Below, one piece after another: positions 1 to 8,861 of a DNA stretch of 64,000 nt (positions are counted from its first letter, which is position 1; each line of letters opens with the position of its first letter). The position numbers were made by a program, and so were the translations under genes. Where the stretch lies: contig JBAXPV010000006.1 in NCBI GenBank assembly GCA_037132075.1, forward strand, positions 72,724 through 136,723. Direction: 5' to 3'. Under the pieces are notes generated by a model, which did not search any database, was not told the origin of the DNA, and was given only the letters and a program-made list of their open reading frames with translations. Source of the stretch: JBAXPV01 sp037132075 (GTDB lineage Bacteria > Bacteroidota > Bacteroidia > Bacteroidales > CAIXZF01).

Positions 1-1
1 T

Positions 2-556
2 GAGAATGATGTTCCAAAAGAACCTTTCTTTTTCCGCAGCTGGGTTGAGCAATACACAATAAAGAACGATGGTTCGATAAAAGTTGAATCTCCCAATGGC
101 GGAATCGGCGGACTCAAACAATCGGTCCCGGATGAAGAGATTTTTAAATCCTTCTTTGTGCCGAAAATGTGTAACCATTGCCATAATTCACCCTGTGTCC
201 AGGTTTGCCCGGTTGGCGCAACTTTCGACAGCCCGGAAGGTATCGTGCTTGTCGATCCGAATTATTGTATCGGCTGCCGCTATTGTGTGCAGGCTTGCCC
301 TTATGGCTGCCGGTATATCCACCCCGACAAAAATGTCGTGGATAAATGTACTTTATGTTACCATCGGGTCACAAAAGGTATGAAACCTGCCTGTATGGAA
401 GTCTGCCCGACGCATGCCAGGATCTATGGCGACCTTCACGACAAGGAAAGCGAACTTGTCAAATTCATTAAAACCCACACGGTCCAGGTGCTTAAACCTG
501 ACATGGCTACGGGTTCGAAATTGTATTATAACGGCCTAAGCATGGAGGTAAGATAA
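2..556 (+). CDS. 4Fe-4S ferredoxin subunit of a molybdopterin/polysulfide reductase-type complex (5' partial)
   Basis: The reading frame is open to the left edge, so the N-terminus and probably a first cluster motif lie outside the window; an internal ATG at 158 would cut the protein short. The visible 184 residues carry three cysteine motifs of the NrfC/PsrB/DmsB family: CNHCHNSPCVQVCP, CIGCRYCVQACP and CTLC followed by CMEVCP. Such subunits pass electrons between a catalytic subunit and a membrane quinone-binding NrfD protein. The next gene starts 2 bases after the stop and encodes NrfD, so the two form a module. The catalytic partner, if present, would be upstream and is not seen. Family certain, substrate unknown. 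Confidence 0.9.
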   Translation, partial: ENDVPKEPFFFRSWVEQYTIKNDGSIKVESPNGGIGGLKQSVPDEEIFKSFFVPKMCNHCHNSPCVQVCPVGATFDSPEGIVLVDPNYCIGCRYCVQACPYGCRYIHPDKNVVDKCTLCYHRVTKGMKPACMEVCPTHARIYGDLHDKESELVKFIKTHTVQVLKPDMATGSKLYYNGLSMEVR

Positions 557-557
557 A

Positions 558-1787
558 ATGACAGAACATTTCCAAAATTTATACGACATGCAGAAGCTGG
601 TAGAAGGCTATATCTACCCGAATGAAATCGATCTGCAATGGGGCGTGCTCATCGTCCTCTATCCATATATTACCGGGCTGGTTGCCGGGGCATTCATCCT
701 GGCTTCCCTCGAAAGGGTGTTCAATGTGAAGGTTCTTAAACCAACGTATCATATAGCGTTGCTTACCTCGCTGGCCTTTTTGCTTGTGGCCACCTTGCCG
801 CTCGTCAGCCACCTGGCGCAGCCAATCAGAGCTTATGAGATTATGATCACACCGCATTCAACATCTGCCATGGCCATATTTGGCTTTGTCTATTTGTGGT
901 ATCTGATGGTTGTCCTTCTCCTTGAGATCTGGTTCGAATACCGCCAGGATATGGTCAGATGGAGTAATGAAAAGAAAGGCCTGTTAAAATGGGCGTACAA
1001 AGCACTGACTCTCGGAGTCAATGATATGTCACCCAAGACGAATCTGTGGGACGACAAGATCGGTTATTTCATCACGGTTGTCGGTATTCCTTCAGCGTTC
1101 CTTCTGCATGGATATGTTGGTTTTATTTTTGGGTCTATCAAAGCAAATCCATGGTGGTCAACGGTCCTTATGCCGGTTATCTTTCTCTTCTCTGCCATGG
1201 TCTCGGGGATTGCACTCGTTTTGTTTGTTTATATGGTTGTTACTTTTTTTCGGAAGAAAAAACTTGACATGGCTTGCCTGGATGGTGTCGGGAAATATTT
1301 GTTTTATATTCTCCTTATCGACTTTACCCTGGAAGCCCTCGACCAGGTTCACCGTATCTATGTTGCAGAAGAATCTTTCGAAATCCTTCAGATGATGATG
1401 GCAGGGAAACTTTACCTCACCCTCATCGTGATTCAGTTATTCCTCGGAACCTTGGTCCCAATCTTTACACTTGGATTCTTCCAGTTTTATAAACCCAATG
1501 ATAAGATCCGTAAAACTGCTTACTTCCTGATAAGTAACCTGGTGCTCTTCGGCATTTTCTTTATGAGATGGAATGTTGTTATCGGGGGACAGTTATTTTC
1601 TAAGAGTTTTTATGGATTCACCTCCTTTAAAATCGGACTTATTGGAACCGAAGGTTACCTATGGGCATTGTTCCTGGGGCTCCTTCCTTTTGGAATTCTC
1701 GCTTTCCTGATGTGGTTTTTACCACCCTGGAAAAAGCATGATGCTGCTGAAGAGGTATCAATAGATTCTGTTAGCAATGGAAGATGA
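558..1787 (+). CDS. NrfD/PsrC-type quinone-interacting membrane subunit
   Basis: A 409-residue polytopic protein with about nine or ten hydrophobic segments, matching the NrfD (polysulfide reductase C) family that exchanges electrons and protons with the menaquinone pool. It follows the partial ferredoxin subunit with a 2-base gap, the usual order in Psr/Nrf-type operons. The last bases overlap the next gene by 11 bases, indicating co-transcription. A second NrfD homologue lies at 4528-5886, preceded by its own ferredoxin, so the region has two such modules. The substrate of the complex cannot be told from this subunit. Confidence 0.88.
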   Translation: MTEHFQNLYDMQKLVEGYIYPNEIDLQWGVLIVLYPYITGLVAGAFILASLERVFNVKVLKPTYHIALLTSLAFLLVATLPLVSHLAQPIRAYEIMITPHSTSAMAIFGFVYLWYLMVVLLLEIWFEYRQDMVRWSNEKKGLLKWAYKALTLGVNDMSPKTNLWDDKIGYFITVVGIPSAFLLHGYVGFIFGSIKANPWWSTVLMPVIFLFSAMVSGIALVLFVYMVVTFFRKKKLDMACLDGVGKYLFYILLIDFTLEALDQVHRIYVAEESFEILQMMMAGKLYLTLIVIQLFLGTLVPIFTLGFFQFYKPNDKIRKTAYFLISNLVLFGIFFMRWNVVIGGQLFSKSFYGFTSFKIGLIGTEGYLWALFLGLLPFGILAFLMWFLPPWKKHDAAEEVSIDSVSNGR

Positions 1788-3471
1788 TTCTTTAGCGAAC
1801 CAGGTCAATTATAATAAAATTCTTAAGGAACTCCGAAGTCTCGACAAACGACTGACGAGGATAGAAGAAAGACTGGAAGGGAGTGAATACCAGCTCTTTA
1901 AGGCACGGCATGCTCGTCAGGAAGTTGAAGAAGAGACTCCAGAGACAGTTGCCTTGAACAAAGTGCTTGCTGCTGAGCAGGACGAGGAACTTGAGTCCAA
2001 ATTCGGGGAGTATGTGCTGCCCTGGCTCGGGAATATTGTACTCCTGTTTGGTATTGCTTTCCTCATGCAGTATTTCTCGAGGAAAGGCGCGATGATTGCT
2101 TCTACATTGATCGGGTATTCCTCTGTAGCCATCGTCTTTGTCCTGTCGAATACAATCAGAAAGTCCTTTTCTTACCTTTCTCATCTGTTTCAGCTAACAG
2201 CGCATGTCTTGTTGTATTATATCAGTTTGCGCTTGTTCTTTTTCTCGAGTCCGCCATTGGTAAACTCAAAAGCATTTGTTTTAATCCTCTTGTTGGGTAT
2301 CGTTGCGCTTCAAATCTATATTGCCTTGAAACGCAAATCTGAATTGGCAGCTGGCATCGCTGGTCTACTGGCTATTTCAACCGCAATGTTTAGTGATTCC
2401 ACGCATTTTATGATGCCTGTACTTACTTTGACCGCAGGCCTGTCGGTCTGGCTGATGTTCCGTAATTACTGGTGGAAACTTTTGCTCGTCACTCTTGTCT
2501 TTGTGTATACCGCGATGCTGCTTTGGTTGGCAGGAAATCCACTTGTCGGTCATCCGATGGCTTTAATTGCTGACCATCAGAATAGCCTGATCTATCTCTT
2601 CATGATCGCGGCTATATATTCGCTGGTCGCATTGTTGCCGAAAAAGGGAATGTTGGAAGAAAATGTCGTCATCCCCTCAATCATGCTTAGTGGATTCTTT
2701 TTCTCTATGCTGATGACCTTATTTGTGATCTCATTCTATCTAAAAAATTATGGCATTATTTTAACGCCTGTTTCCTTGTTTTGCCTCGGTTATGCTGTTT
2801 TGTTAAAACGCAAATCTCCCTGGGAATATGCTACTGCGTTTTATGCCTTCTATGCTTTCATGGCAATCAGTGTTAATTTGTACGGGCTTTTTTATTTTCC
2901 GAAAGTATTTTTCCTCCTGTCGCTGCAGAGCTTGCTGGTTGTCTCCATTGCACTCTGGTTCAAATCCAGGATTATGGTCGTGATGAATACTTTTCTTTTT
3001 GTGACCTTACTCATCGCTTACCTTGCCGGTCCGGATCGCCTCGATAGCATTAACTTTGCCTTTGCGGGCGTTGCCCTCATTACCGCACGCATTCTCAACT
3101 GGCAGAAAGCCAGGCTGGAGATACGCTCAGAGATGTTAAGAAACACCTACCTGATTACCGCATTCTTTACCTTACTCTATGCCTTGTTTCATGCCGTTCC
3201 AGCATCCTATGTTACCTTATCATGGATTATCGCGGCTGTATTATATTTTGTCCTGAGTATCCTCATCCGTAACGTGAAATATCGTTATATGGCCATGGGG
3301 ACCCTGGTAGCTACTGCTTTTTATCTATTCCTTGTTGATCTTGCCAATGTAGATTTAGTGTATCGGATTGTAGCATTCCTCTTCCTGGCTATTATCTCCA
3401 TTGGGGTCTCGGTATTTTATGTTAGAAAGATGAAAAACAAGATTCAGACCAAAAACCAGGGGGTGGTATAG
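1777..3471 (+). CDS. DUF2339-like multi-spanning membrane protein with N-terminal coiled coil
   Basis: A 564-residue protein. The first ~75 residues are charged and heptad-like (KELRSLDKRLTRIEERLEG), predicting a coiled coil in the cytoplasm. The rest is an almost unbroken series of hydrophobic helices, probably 14 or more, as in the DUF2339 family of predicted membrane proteins of unknown function. It overlaps the NrfD gene by 11 bases and is therefore probably translated with it. Its placement between two ferredoxin/NrfD modules may be accidental or may mean that it belongs to the respiratory complex; nothing in the sequence decides this. No cofactor-binding motif was found. Confidence 0.7.
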   Translation: MEDDSLANQVNYNKILKELRSLDKRLTRIEERLEGSEYQLFKARHARQEVEEETPETVALNKVLAAEQDEELESKFGEYVLPWLGNIVLLFGIAFLMQYFSRKGAMIASTLIGYSSVAIVFVLSNTIRKSFSYLSHLFQLTAHVLLYYISLRLFFFSSPPLVNSKAFVLILLLGIVALQIYIALKRKSELAAGIAGLLAISTAMFSDSTHFMMPVLTLTAGLSVWLMFRNYWWKLLLVTLVFVYTAMLLWLAGNPLVGHPMALIADHQNSLIYLFMIAAIYSLVALLPKKGMLEENVVIPSIMLSGFFFSMLMTLFVISFYLKNYGIILTPVSLFCLGYAVLLKRKSPWEYATAFYAFYAFMAISVNLYGLFYFPKVFFLLSLQSLLVVSIALWFKSRIMVVMNTFLFVTLLIAYLAGPDRLDSINFAFAGVALITARILNWQKARLEIRSEMLRNTYLITAFFTLLYALFHAVPASYVTLSWIIAAVLYFVLSILIRNVKYRYMAMGTLVATAFYLFLVDLANVDLVYRIVAFLFLAIISIGVSVFYVRKMKNKIQTKNQGVV

Positions 3472-3596
3472 TTTGAATTGAATCGTCTGCTCTTATTCTC
3501 GTAATACTCATTTACAGGCACTTAATGTATCCGTATGCGTTGTCGTAAGATAATGCATGCAAACCCTTTGTTTCTTAATTATCAAAATCAAATATT

Positions 3597-4508
3597 ATGG
3601 CCAAGAAAACACCAAAGGATTTTACGAGATCAGATTTTATTAAGGCTTTTTGTACTGTTGGTATTGCAAGTGTTGCTGTTCCTGGCATATTCTCAGCCTG
3701 TACAAGTCATAATTCAGCTGAATCCGGAGAAAAAGTTACGCTATTAACCACTGATGGGAAGATTGTAACCACTGACAAATCAAACCTTGAATCTTGTTGT
3801 GCTCCTGTCAGCCCGGCTGAAGCAAGGATAGGAATTCCCGGAAAGAAATTTGTTATGGTAGTTGATCTCGCAAAATGTCGGAATGCACGCAAATGTGTTG
3901 AGTCCTGCGAAAAAGCCCATCACATTGCCCATGACAGACCTTTTATTAAAGTATTAAAAATCAATGATAATAAAAAGTCATCTCCCTATTGGATGCCAAA
4001 AAAGTGTTTTCATTGCGATAACCCGCCTTGCGTAAAGGTTTGTCCAGTTGGCGCCACATTTAAACGTTCCGATGGCATTGTCCTTATCGACAATGAACGT
4101 TGTATCGGGTGTAGGTTTTGTATGGCCGCATGTCCATATTCTGCCCGTGTATTTAACTGGGGTGCGCCGAAAAATCCGGAGGATTACCATGAGGCATATT
4201 CCCCTGAAACCAGTACTCCAAGTAAAATTGGCACAGTCGAAAAATGCGATTTTTGTCCTGATAAACTGCGCCAGGGGAAATTGCCTCATTGTATTCTCGC
4301 ATGTCCGAACGGCACTTTGTACTTTGGAGATGAAAACGATGACGTGGTCACCAATGGTGAAGAATCTCTGCGCTTAAGTGAGTTGTTAAGAGATAAAGCC
4401 GGATACCGGTACATGGAAAGCCTGGGTACAGAACCCAGGGTATATTATCTGCCACCTGTTGAAAGGGTGTTTCCGTTTAAAGACGAGGAAAATATAAAAA
4501 ATGCTTAA
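3597..4508 (+). CDS. NrfC/HybA-like 4Fe-4S protein with N-terminal export signal
   Basis: 303 residues. The N-terminus has a hydrophobic stretch ending IFSAC, preceded by TRSDFIK. This resembles a Tat signal (RRDFIK) that has lost the arginine pair, so export by Sec, by Tat with a degenerate signal, or together with a partner is possible. Four ferredoxin-type motifs follow: CRNARKCVESC (about residues 99-109), CFHCDNPPCVKVCP, CIGCRFCMAACP, and CDFC with CILACP. In the first motif the position that normally holds the second cysteine is alanine. The NrfD partner starts 20 bases downstream. By analogy with NrfC-NrfD it should relay electrons from quinol to a periplasmic acceptor; the cytochrome c at 6574 is a candidate. 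Confidence 0.87.
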   Translation: MAKKTPKDFTRSDFIKAFCTVGIASVAVPGIFSACTSHNSAESGEKVTLLTTDGKIVTTDKSNLESCCAPVSPAEARIGIPGKKFVMVVDLAKCRNARKCVESCEKAHHIAHDRPFIKVLKINDNKKSSPYWMPKKCFHCDNPPCVKVCPVGATFKRSDGIVLIDNERCIGCRFCMAACPYSARVFNWGAPKNPEDYHEAYSPETSTPSKIGTVEKCDFCPDKLRQGKLPHCILACPNGTLYFGDENDDVVTNGEESLRLSELLRDKAGYRYMESLGTEPRVYYLPPVERVFPFKDEENIKNA

Positions 4509-4527
4509 TCTTTTAACCTAACTTATT

Positions 4528-5886
4528 ATGGAACCAACTATCAAAGATAATATTTCAACAAACAAGGAGATCTTGGGTGAATTCCCCAATTTGGATGAAA
4601 ATTTGCTCCGTCACATAAATTTCAAAGGGCGTGGATTCAAAATTTGGGTCGTTATCCTGCTGCTTATCATTGCGGTGGGGATATATTCCTACATAAGGCA
4701 ATTGCGATTTGGTTTAAGCGTGACGGCAATGAGAGACTATGTCTCCTGGGGCGTTTACATTTCCAACTTCGTGTTTTTTGTCGCGGTCAGCCTGATCGGT
4801 TCCCTGATGAGCTCAATTCTCAGGCTACTGAAATTTCATTGGGCAATCCCATTGACAAGGATATCAGAAATCATTGCGGTTTCTGCGATCATGTGCGCCA
4901 GTATCATTATCATCATTGACATGGGGAGGCCCGACAGGTTTCTGAATGTCTTTTTACATGGCCGGATTCAATCTCCGATTATCTGGGATGTAATTATTAT
5001 TTCTACTTATTTGATGTTAAGCATTTTACTGCTCTATACTGCCCTGATTCCTGATATTGCTGTTTGTCGTGACCGACTAAAGAATGTCCCGAAATGGCAG
5101 AGAAAGCTGTATACAATCCTTGCAGTTAACTGGAAAGGAACCGAGCCTCAGTATAAAACTATTTTCCAGATCACACGGATATTGACAGTATTGGTCATCC
5201 CTGTGGCCTTTGCCATTCACACAGTGACTTCCTGGTTGTTTGCCACTACCTGGCGCCCGGGCTGGGATAGTACGAACCTTGGGCCTTATTTTGTGTCGGG
5301 AGCATTTATGGTGGGTGCTGCGGTGATTATTCTTGCCATGTATATCATCAGACGAGCCCTTCAGTTAAATAAATATATCACTGATCTGCAATTTGACCAT
5401 ATGGGAAAGCTTCTTGTGCTTCTCTCACTCATCTATCTGTATTTCAATATTAATGAATACCTGGGCCCTGCTTTTAAAATGGTGGGTGTTGAAGGTGAGC
5501 ATATTACGGAATTGTTTTCTGGAAAGTATTCCGTTTTGTATTGGTTCGTCCAAATCTTTGGCCTGCTATTACCCATTATTTTATTGATATTTAAATTCTG
5601 GCGAAAACCGGTTCCAATAAGTATCATAGCCTTTGTTGTAGTCCTGGGTGCCTGGTTTAAGCGTTTTCTTATCGTTATCCCTTCGCTTCAGCATCCTTAT
5701 CTTCCGATCCAGGACGTTGATGAATCTTACAGGCATTATGTCCCAACCTGGGATGAATGGGCAATAACTTTCGCCTCTTTTGCAGGGGTAATGCTAATAA
5801 TTACAATGTTGATTAAATTGTTTCCGGTTATTCCTATCTGGGAAACGGAAGAGCATAATGAAGGACATGAAAAACCTGTTAACTGA
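4528..5886 (+). CDS. Second NrfD-type membrane subunit
   Basis: 452 residues with about ten hydrophobic helices after a polar N-terminal ~40 residues; NrfD (PsrC) family. It is paired with the ferredoxin protein ending at 4508, with no catalytic molybdopterin subunit between or after them. The tail is His-rich and acidic (ETEEHNEGHEK). Downstream come a small lipoprotein and a cytochrome c, so this module looks like a quinol-oxidising unit feeding a periplasmic carrier, an inference from gene order only. Confidence 0.88.
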   Translation: MEPTIKDNISTNKEILGEFPNLDENLLRHINFKGRGFKIWVVILLLIIAVGIYSYIRQLRFGLSVTAMRDYVSWGVYISNFVFFVAVSLIGSLMSSILRLLKFHWAIPLTRISEIIAVSAIMCASIIIIIDMGRPDRFLNVFLHGRIQSPIIWDVIIISTYLMLSILLLYTALIPDIAVCRDRLKNVPKWQRKLYTILAVNWKGTEPQYKTIFQITRILTVLVIPVAFAIHTVTSWLFATTWRPGWDSTNLGPYFVSGAFMVGAAVIILAMYIIRRALQLNKYITDLQFDHMGKLLVLLSLIYLYFNINEYLGPAFKMVGVEGEHITELFSGKYSVLYWFVQIFGLLLPIILLIFKFWRKPVPISIIAFVVVLGAWFKRFLIVIPSLQHPYLPIQDVDESYRHYVPTWDEWAITFASFAGVMLIITMLIKLFPVIPIWETEEHNEGHEKPVN

Positions 5887-5893
5887 ACCGATT

Positions 5894-6457
5894 ATGAAGA
5901 ACTATGATTTTTTGAAACGTTTTATTCTTTTGGGCTGTTTGTTCATGCCCCTGATTAGCTGTTTCGGACAGGATTCACAAAAGAATGCGAAAATCCAGCT
6001 TCAGTGTTCTATCCAGGATTCGCTGAAAATTGTAACGGCCACTGTTAACGAGGTCGAAAATAATGCTACGAAAGGCCTGGTCCCGAATGTAGAAGTTCAC
6101 TTTTATGTTCAGCGGTCATTTAGTTTGTTTCCTTTCGGAAAAGAAGGAATGAAGACAGACTCAAGCGGCAGAATCTCAGCCCAATTTCCGGATAAGCTTC
6201 CGGGGGATTCCGCTGGGAATGTAATGATCATCGCAAAGCTGGAGAATCTATCGAAGTATGCTGATGCCGAAATCAAAGAGAAAATTAAATGGGGGACTCC
6301 CGTAATCAGCAATCAGAAATTCGAAAGGAGATCTTTGTGGGCGGCCGGGGCCAATGCCCCGATAACTCTTTTGATCCTGGTAAACTCTTTAATTGCAGCT
6401 GCCTGGGGATTGATTTTCTTTATCTTTTATAAGATCTACGCGATTAGCAGAATGTGA
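5894..6457 (+). CDS. Small lipoprotein with a C-terminal membrane helix, function unknown
   Basis: I take the start at 5894 (MKNYDFLKRF) because it gives a clean signal sequence ending in the lipobox-like LISC; an in-frame ATG at 5858 would overlap the NrfD gene. The 187-residue product has a polar domain (about residues 27-145) that resembles small beta-sandwich domains (PNVEVHFYVQRS, TDSSGRISAQFP) and one strong hydrophobic helix near the C-terminus (ITLLILVNSLIAAAWGL). A lipid anchor plus a transmembrane helix is an unusual pairing. It lies between nrfD and the cytochrome c gene and may be an accessory subunit that docks the cytochrome. I do not recognise a named family. Confidence 0.65.
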   Translation: MKNYDFLKRFILLGCLFMPLISCFGQDSQKNAKIQLQCSIQDSLKIVTATVNEVENNATKGLVPNVEVHFYVQRSFSLFPFGKEGMKTDSSGRISAQFPDKLPGDSAGNVMIIAKLENLSKYADAEIKEKIKWGTPVISNQKFERRSLWAAGANAPITLLILVNSLIAAAWGLIFFIFYKIYAISRM

Positions 6458-6473
6458 TCTCCAAAGGGTCATG

Positions 6474-6490
6474 AAAAAGGCTGGCTTTTT
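6474..6490 (+). terminator. Weak hairpin after the NrfCD module
   Basis: AAAAAG and CTTTTT arms around a 5-base loop, followed by further T-rich sequence. It could reduce read-through into the cytochrome c gene, but the stem is short. Confidence 0.35.
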
Positions 6491-6573
6491 ATTTTAATCT
6501 TCCCGAGATGAATAAATAGTATTCAAGTAATTAATTGTATTTTCACAACATAAACCATAAAACAAAAAAAAAC

Positions 6574-6990
6574 ATGAAAACAAAAACCATTGTATTTAGT
6601 TTCGTTGTATTAATGGGCAGCCTCATGATGCTTAGTATGACGAGTACTCCTCAGGCAAAAGGTAAACCCTGGACAATTCCGGCAAATTTTGTGTCAAAGA
6701 AGAATCCTGTAAAGAGCGATGCCGCTTCTATTGATGCTGCTACCGTGATTTGGAACAAGAACTGTAAATCTTGTCATGGTGTTAAAGGATTGGGTGATGG
6801 AACAAAGGCTGGTGGACTTAAAACTGCCGTTCCCAGTTTCGCAACCAAAGAGTTTCAGTCACAGAAAGATGGCGCTATTTTCTTCCAGGTCACAAGTGGA
6901 AGAGATGAAATGCCTGCTTTCGAGAAAAAGATCACCAGTGAAGATGAGCGTTGGATGCTTGTAAACCTGATGAGGACTTTCGGTAAATAA
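6574..6990 (+). CDS. Monohaem cytochrome c, exported
   Basis: 138 residues from the ATG at 6574, which begins a typical signal peptide; an upstream ATG at 6535 would add 13 polar residues and is less likely. The haem-binding motif CKSCH is at about residues 64-68 and a candidate distal methionine is in DEMPAF near residue 115, the pattern of small class I periplasmic cytochromes c. It lies 117 bases after the small lipoprotein gene that closes the NrfCD module and is the most likely electron acceptor of that module. A strong hairpin follows the stop. Confidence 0.88.
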   Translation: MKTKTIVFSFVVLMGSLMMLSMTSTPQAKGKPWTIPANFVSKKNPVKSDAASIDAATVIWNKNCKSCHGVKGLGDGTKAGGLKTAVPSFATKEFQSQKDGAIFFQVTSGRDEMPAFEKKITSEDERWMLVNLMRTFGK

Positions 6991-7009
6991 GAAACGACTT
7001 AACCTAAAA

Positions 7010-7044
7010 GAAAGAGGGCGCTCAGTGATGAGACGCCCTCTTTC
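7010..7044. terminator. Bidirectional terminator between cytochrome c and the CxxCH protein
   Basis: A GAAAGAGGGCG / CGCCCTCTTTC inverted repeat with a 13-base loop, T-rich on both strands, between the convergent genes ending at 6990 (+) and 7064 (-). Confidence 0.8.
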
Positions 7045-7063
7045 TTTTATAGATTATAATAGA

Positions 7064-7846
7064 TTACTTCACGACAATCTTTTTGCTTACTTGTTTTCCC
7101 TGCATGTCAATGTTGAGGAAATAAATGCCTGCTGCCGGGCTGCCAAGATCAATATTGAGAATTCCTGAATTGGTTTCAGCTTGTTTAACCTGATATATTA
7201 CTTTCCCGCTAAGGTCGAATACGCTAACTAAATCAACGGTTTCAGGAAGATTTACCACACTGAAGCGTCCCTGGCTTGGATTGGGGGTGATCATAAGTTG
7301 TGCTTGTGGAGCAATAGAAGAGATGCCAACACCGCTGGCTTTATTCACCGTCAGACTCGTCTTGGCAACTGAACCATTTGACCCTTTGGCAAAAGCCGCA
7401 TAAAAAGTAACACTACCCACAGTGGCAGCAGGAGCTGTCCAGCTAAAAGTCCATGTCTTTGTGGAGGAGTTAGATGAGGAATGTGTTACATATTTGGAAC
7501 TGACAACTTTACATGCTGTACCAGCTGCTAATGTGCCTAATAAAGTACCGCTTGTGCTCTGAGGAGAACACTCAAAACCATATTTGCCTGAAGCAGTGAG
7601 ATTATTTGTACAGGTAATATGATATAAGGTACCAGGAGTATAACCCTCTGCAGGAATGTCGCTTGTAATCCAACCGGTGACAACAGCAGCTGTTCCACCA
7701 TGACAGGAAGTGCAGGTTGATCCATCGGCAGGAGAACCGGTACACCCGGCAGGTGCACCGCTCGGAGAAGAAATGTCAAAACTCGTTAGGCCAAAGGCAA
7801 TAAAAAATGCACACGCAAAAGTAATCAGGGTAGTTTTTCTTTTCAT
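7064..7846 (-). CDS. Secreted single-CxxCH, Reeler-like protein with T9SS type A sorting domain (copy 1)
   Basis: 260 residues: signal peptide (residues 1-22), then GSPADGSTCTSCHGG with a CxxCH motif at about residues 45-49, then a beta-sandwich region of about 110 residues resembling the Reeler-like 'choice-of-anchor V' domain (GKYGFECSPQ, TWTFSWTAP, VTFYAAFAKG), and a C-terminal T9SS sorting domain (ITPNPSQGRFSV, GIYFLNIDMQGKQVSKKIVVK without its last base context). It is a close tandem paralogue of the gene at 8076-8861. The CxxCH may hold a c-type haem or may be a structural cysteine pair. Location next to a cytochrome c invites a link to extracellular electron transfer, which is unproven. 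Confidence 0.82.
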   Translation of the reverse strand: MKRKTTLITFACAFFIAFGLTSFDISSPSGAPAGCTGSPADGSTCTSCHGGTAAVVTGWITSDIPAEGYTPGTLYHITCTNNLTASGKYGFECSPQSTSGTLLGTLAAGTACKVVSSKYVTHSSSNSSTKTWTFSWTAPAATVGSVTFYAAFAKGSNGSVAKTSLTVNKASGVGISSIAPQAQLMITPNPSQGRFSVVNLPETVDLVSVFDLSGKVIYQVKQAETNSGILNIDLGSPAAGIYFLNIDMQGKQVSKKIVVK

Positions 7847-7902
7847 AAATTGTTTGTTTGGGATAAAATAAGTATGTATTTACATATTAGAATGCGAAAA
7901 TG

Positions 7903-7910
7903 CAAAAATA
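7903..7910 (-). promoter_or_regulatory. Bacteroidota -7 element for the copy 1 CxxCH gene
   Basis: Minus-strand TATTTTTG matches the TAnnTTTG consensus and lies about 57 bases before the ATG. No clear -33 element seen. Confidence 0.45.
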
Positions 7911-8029
7911 TGTCTCAGTAATTATTGGATTAACATTTATTCACAATAAACTATGCTTATTAATATTGATTCTAAGTTGTTTGGCAAAAAAAATCCAGGC
8001 TTACCAAGGTCTGAAAACAAAAAAAGAGG

Positions 8030-8058
8030 GCGCTCTCAGTTTTGAGACACCCTCTTTT
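8030..8058 (-). terminator. Terminator of the copy 2 CxxCH gene
   Basis: On the minus strand an AAAGAGGG...CCCTCTTT hairpin, with an inner GTCTCA/TGAGA(g) pairing, runs into a T-rich tract. Its stem closely resembles the terminator at 7010-7044, suggesting that the terminator was duplicated with the gene. Confidence 0.7.
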
Positions 8059-8075
8059 ACAATTATTAAAATCGA

Positions 8076-8861
8076 TTATCTAACGACTATCTTTTTGCTA
8101 ACTTGTTTTCCCTGCATATTAATGTTGAGGAAATAAATACCCGCTGCCGGGCTGCCAAGATCGATATCAAGAATACCTGAATTGGTTTGAGCTTGTTTTG
8201 CCTGGTAAATGATATTTCCGGTGAGATCAAATACACTAATTAAATCCACGGTTTCAGGAAGATTCACCACGCTGAAACGTCCCTGGTTTGGATTGGGTGT
8301 TATTGTTAATGGTGCTTGCAGAGCTATAGATGCGATGCCAACACCGCTGGCTTTATTGACGGTCAGACTCGTTTTGGCAACTGAACCATTTGTGCCGCGG
8401 GCAAAAGCAGCATAAAAAGTGACACTTCCAACTGTTGCAGCTGGTGCTGTCCAGGTGAATGTCCATGCTTTTGTTGTAGAATTAGCAGTATTGTGGGTTA
8501 CATATTTTGTTCCGGTTATGTGATTGTTAGTACCGGCAACAATAGTCCCTAGTAAAGTACCAGTAGAACTCTGGGGAGAGCACTCAAATCCATATTTGCC
8601 TGACGCAGTTAAGTTGTTTGTGCAGGTGATATTGTATACCTGGCCTGGGGTATAGCCTTCTACAGGAATGTCGGTGGTGATCCAACCGCTTGCGGCAGAA
8701 GCCGTGCCTCCGTGACATGAAGTACATGTGGACCCGTCAGCCGGCGAACCGGTGTTTCCAGCCGCAGCCCCGGCAGATGAAGTAATGTCAAAACTGCTCA
8801 ATCCAAAGGCGAAGAAGAGCGCGCAGGCAAGCGTGATAATTGTTGTTTTTGTTTTCATCAT
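8076..8861 (-). CDS. Secreted single-CxxCH, Reeler-like protein with T9SS type A sorting domain (copy 2)
   Basis: 261 residues with the same architecture as the neighbour at 7064-7846: signal peptide, CTSCH at about residues 46-50, Reeler-like beta-sandwich and T9SS type A tail ending KQVSKKIVVR. The two proteins are identical at most positions, including long stretches around the haem-like motif and the sorting domain, so this is a tandem duplication. Differences concentrate in the region after GTLLGT. Copy 1 has an additional cysteine (GCTGSPADG) that is asparagine here. The T9SS tail predicts export across the outer membrane and surface attachment or release. Confidence 0.82.
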   Translation of the reverse strand: MMKTKTTIITLACALFFAFGLSSFDITSSAGAAAGNTGSPADGSTCTSCHGGTASAASGWITTDIPVEGYTPGQVYNITCTNNLTASGKYGFECSPQSSTGTLLGTIVAGTNNHITGTKYVTHNTANSTTKAWTFTWTAPAATVGSVTFYAAFARGTNGSVAKTSLTVNKASGVGIASIALQAPLTITPNPNQGRFSVVNLPETVDLISVFDLTGNIIYQAKQAQTNSGILDIDLGSPAAGIYFLNINMQGKQVSKKIVVR

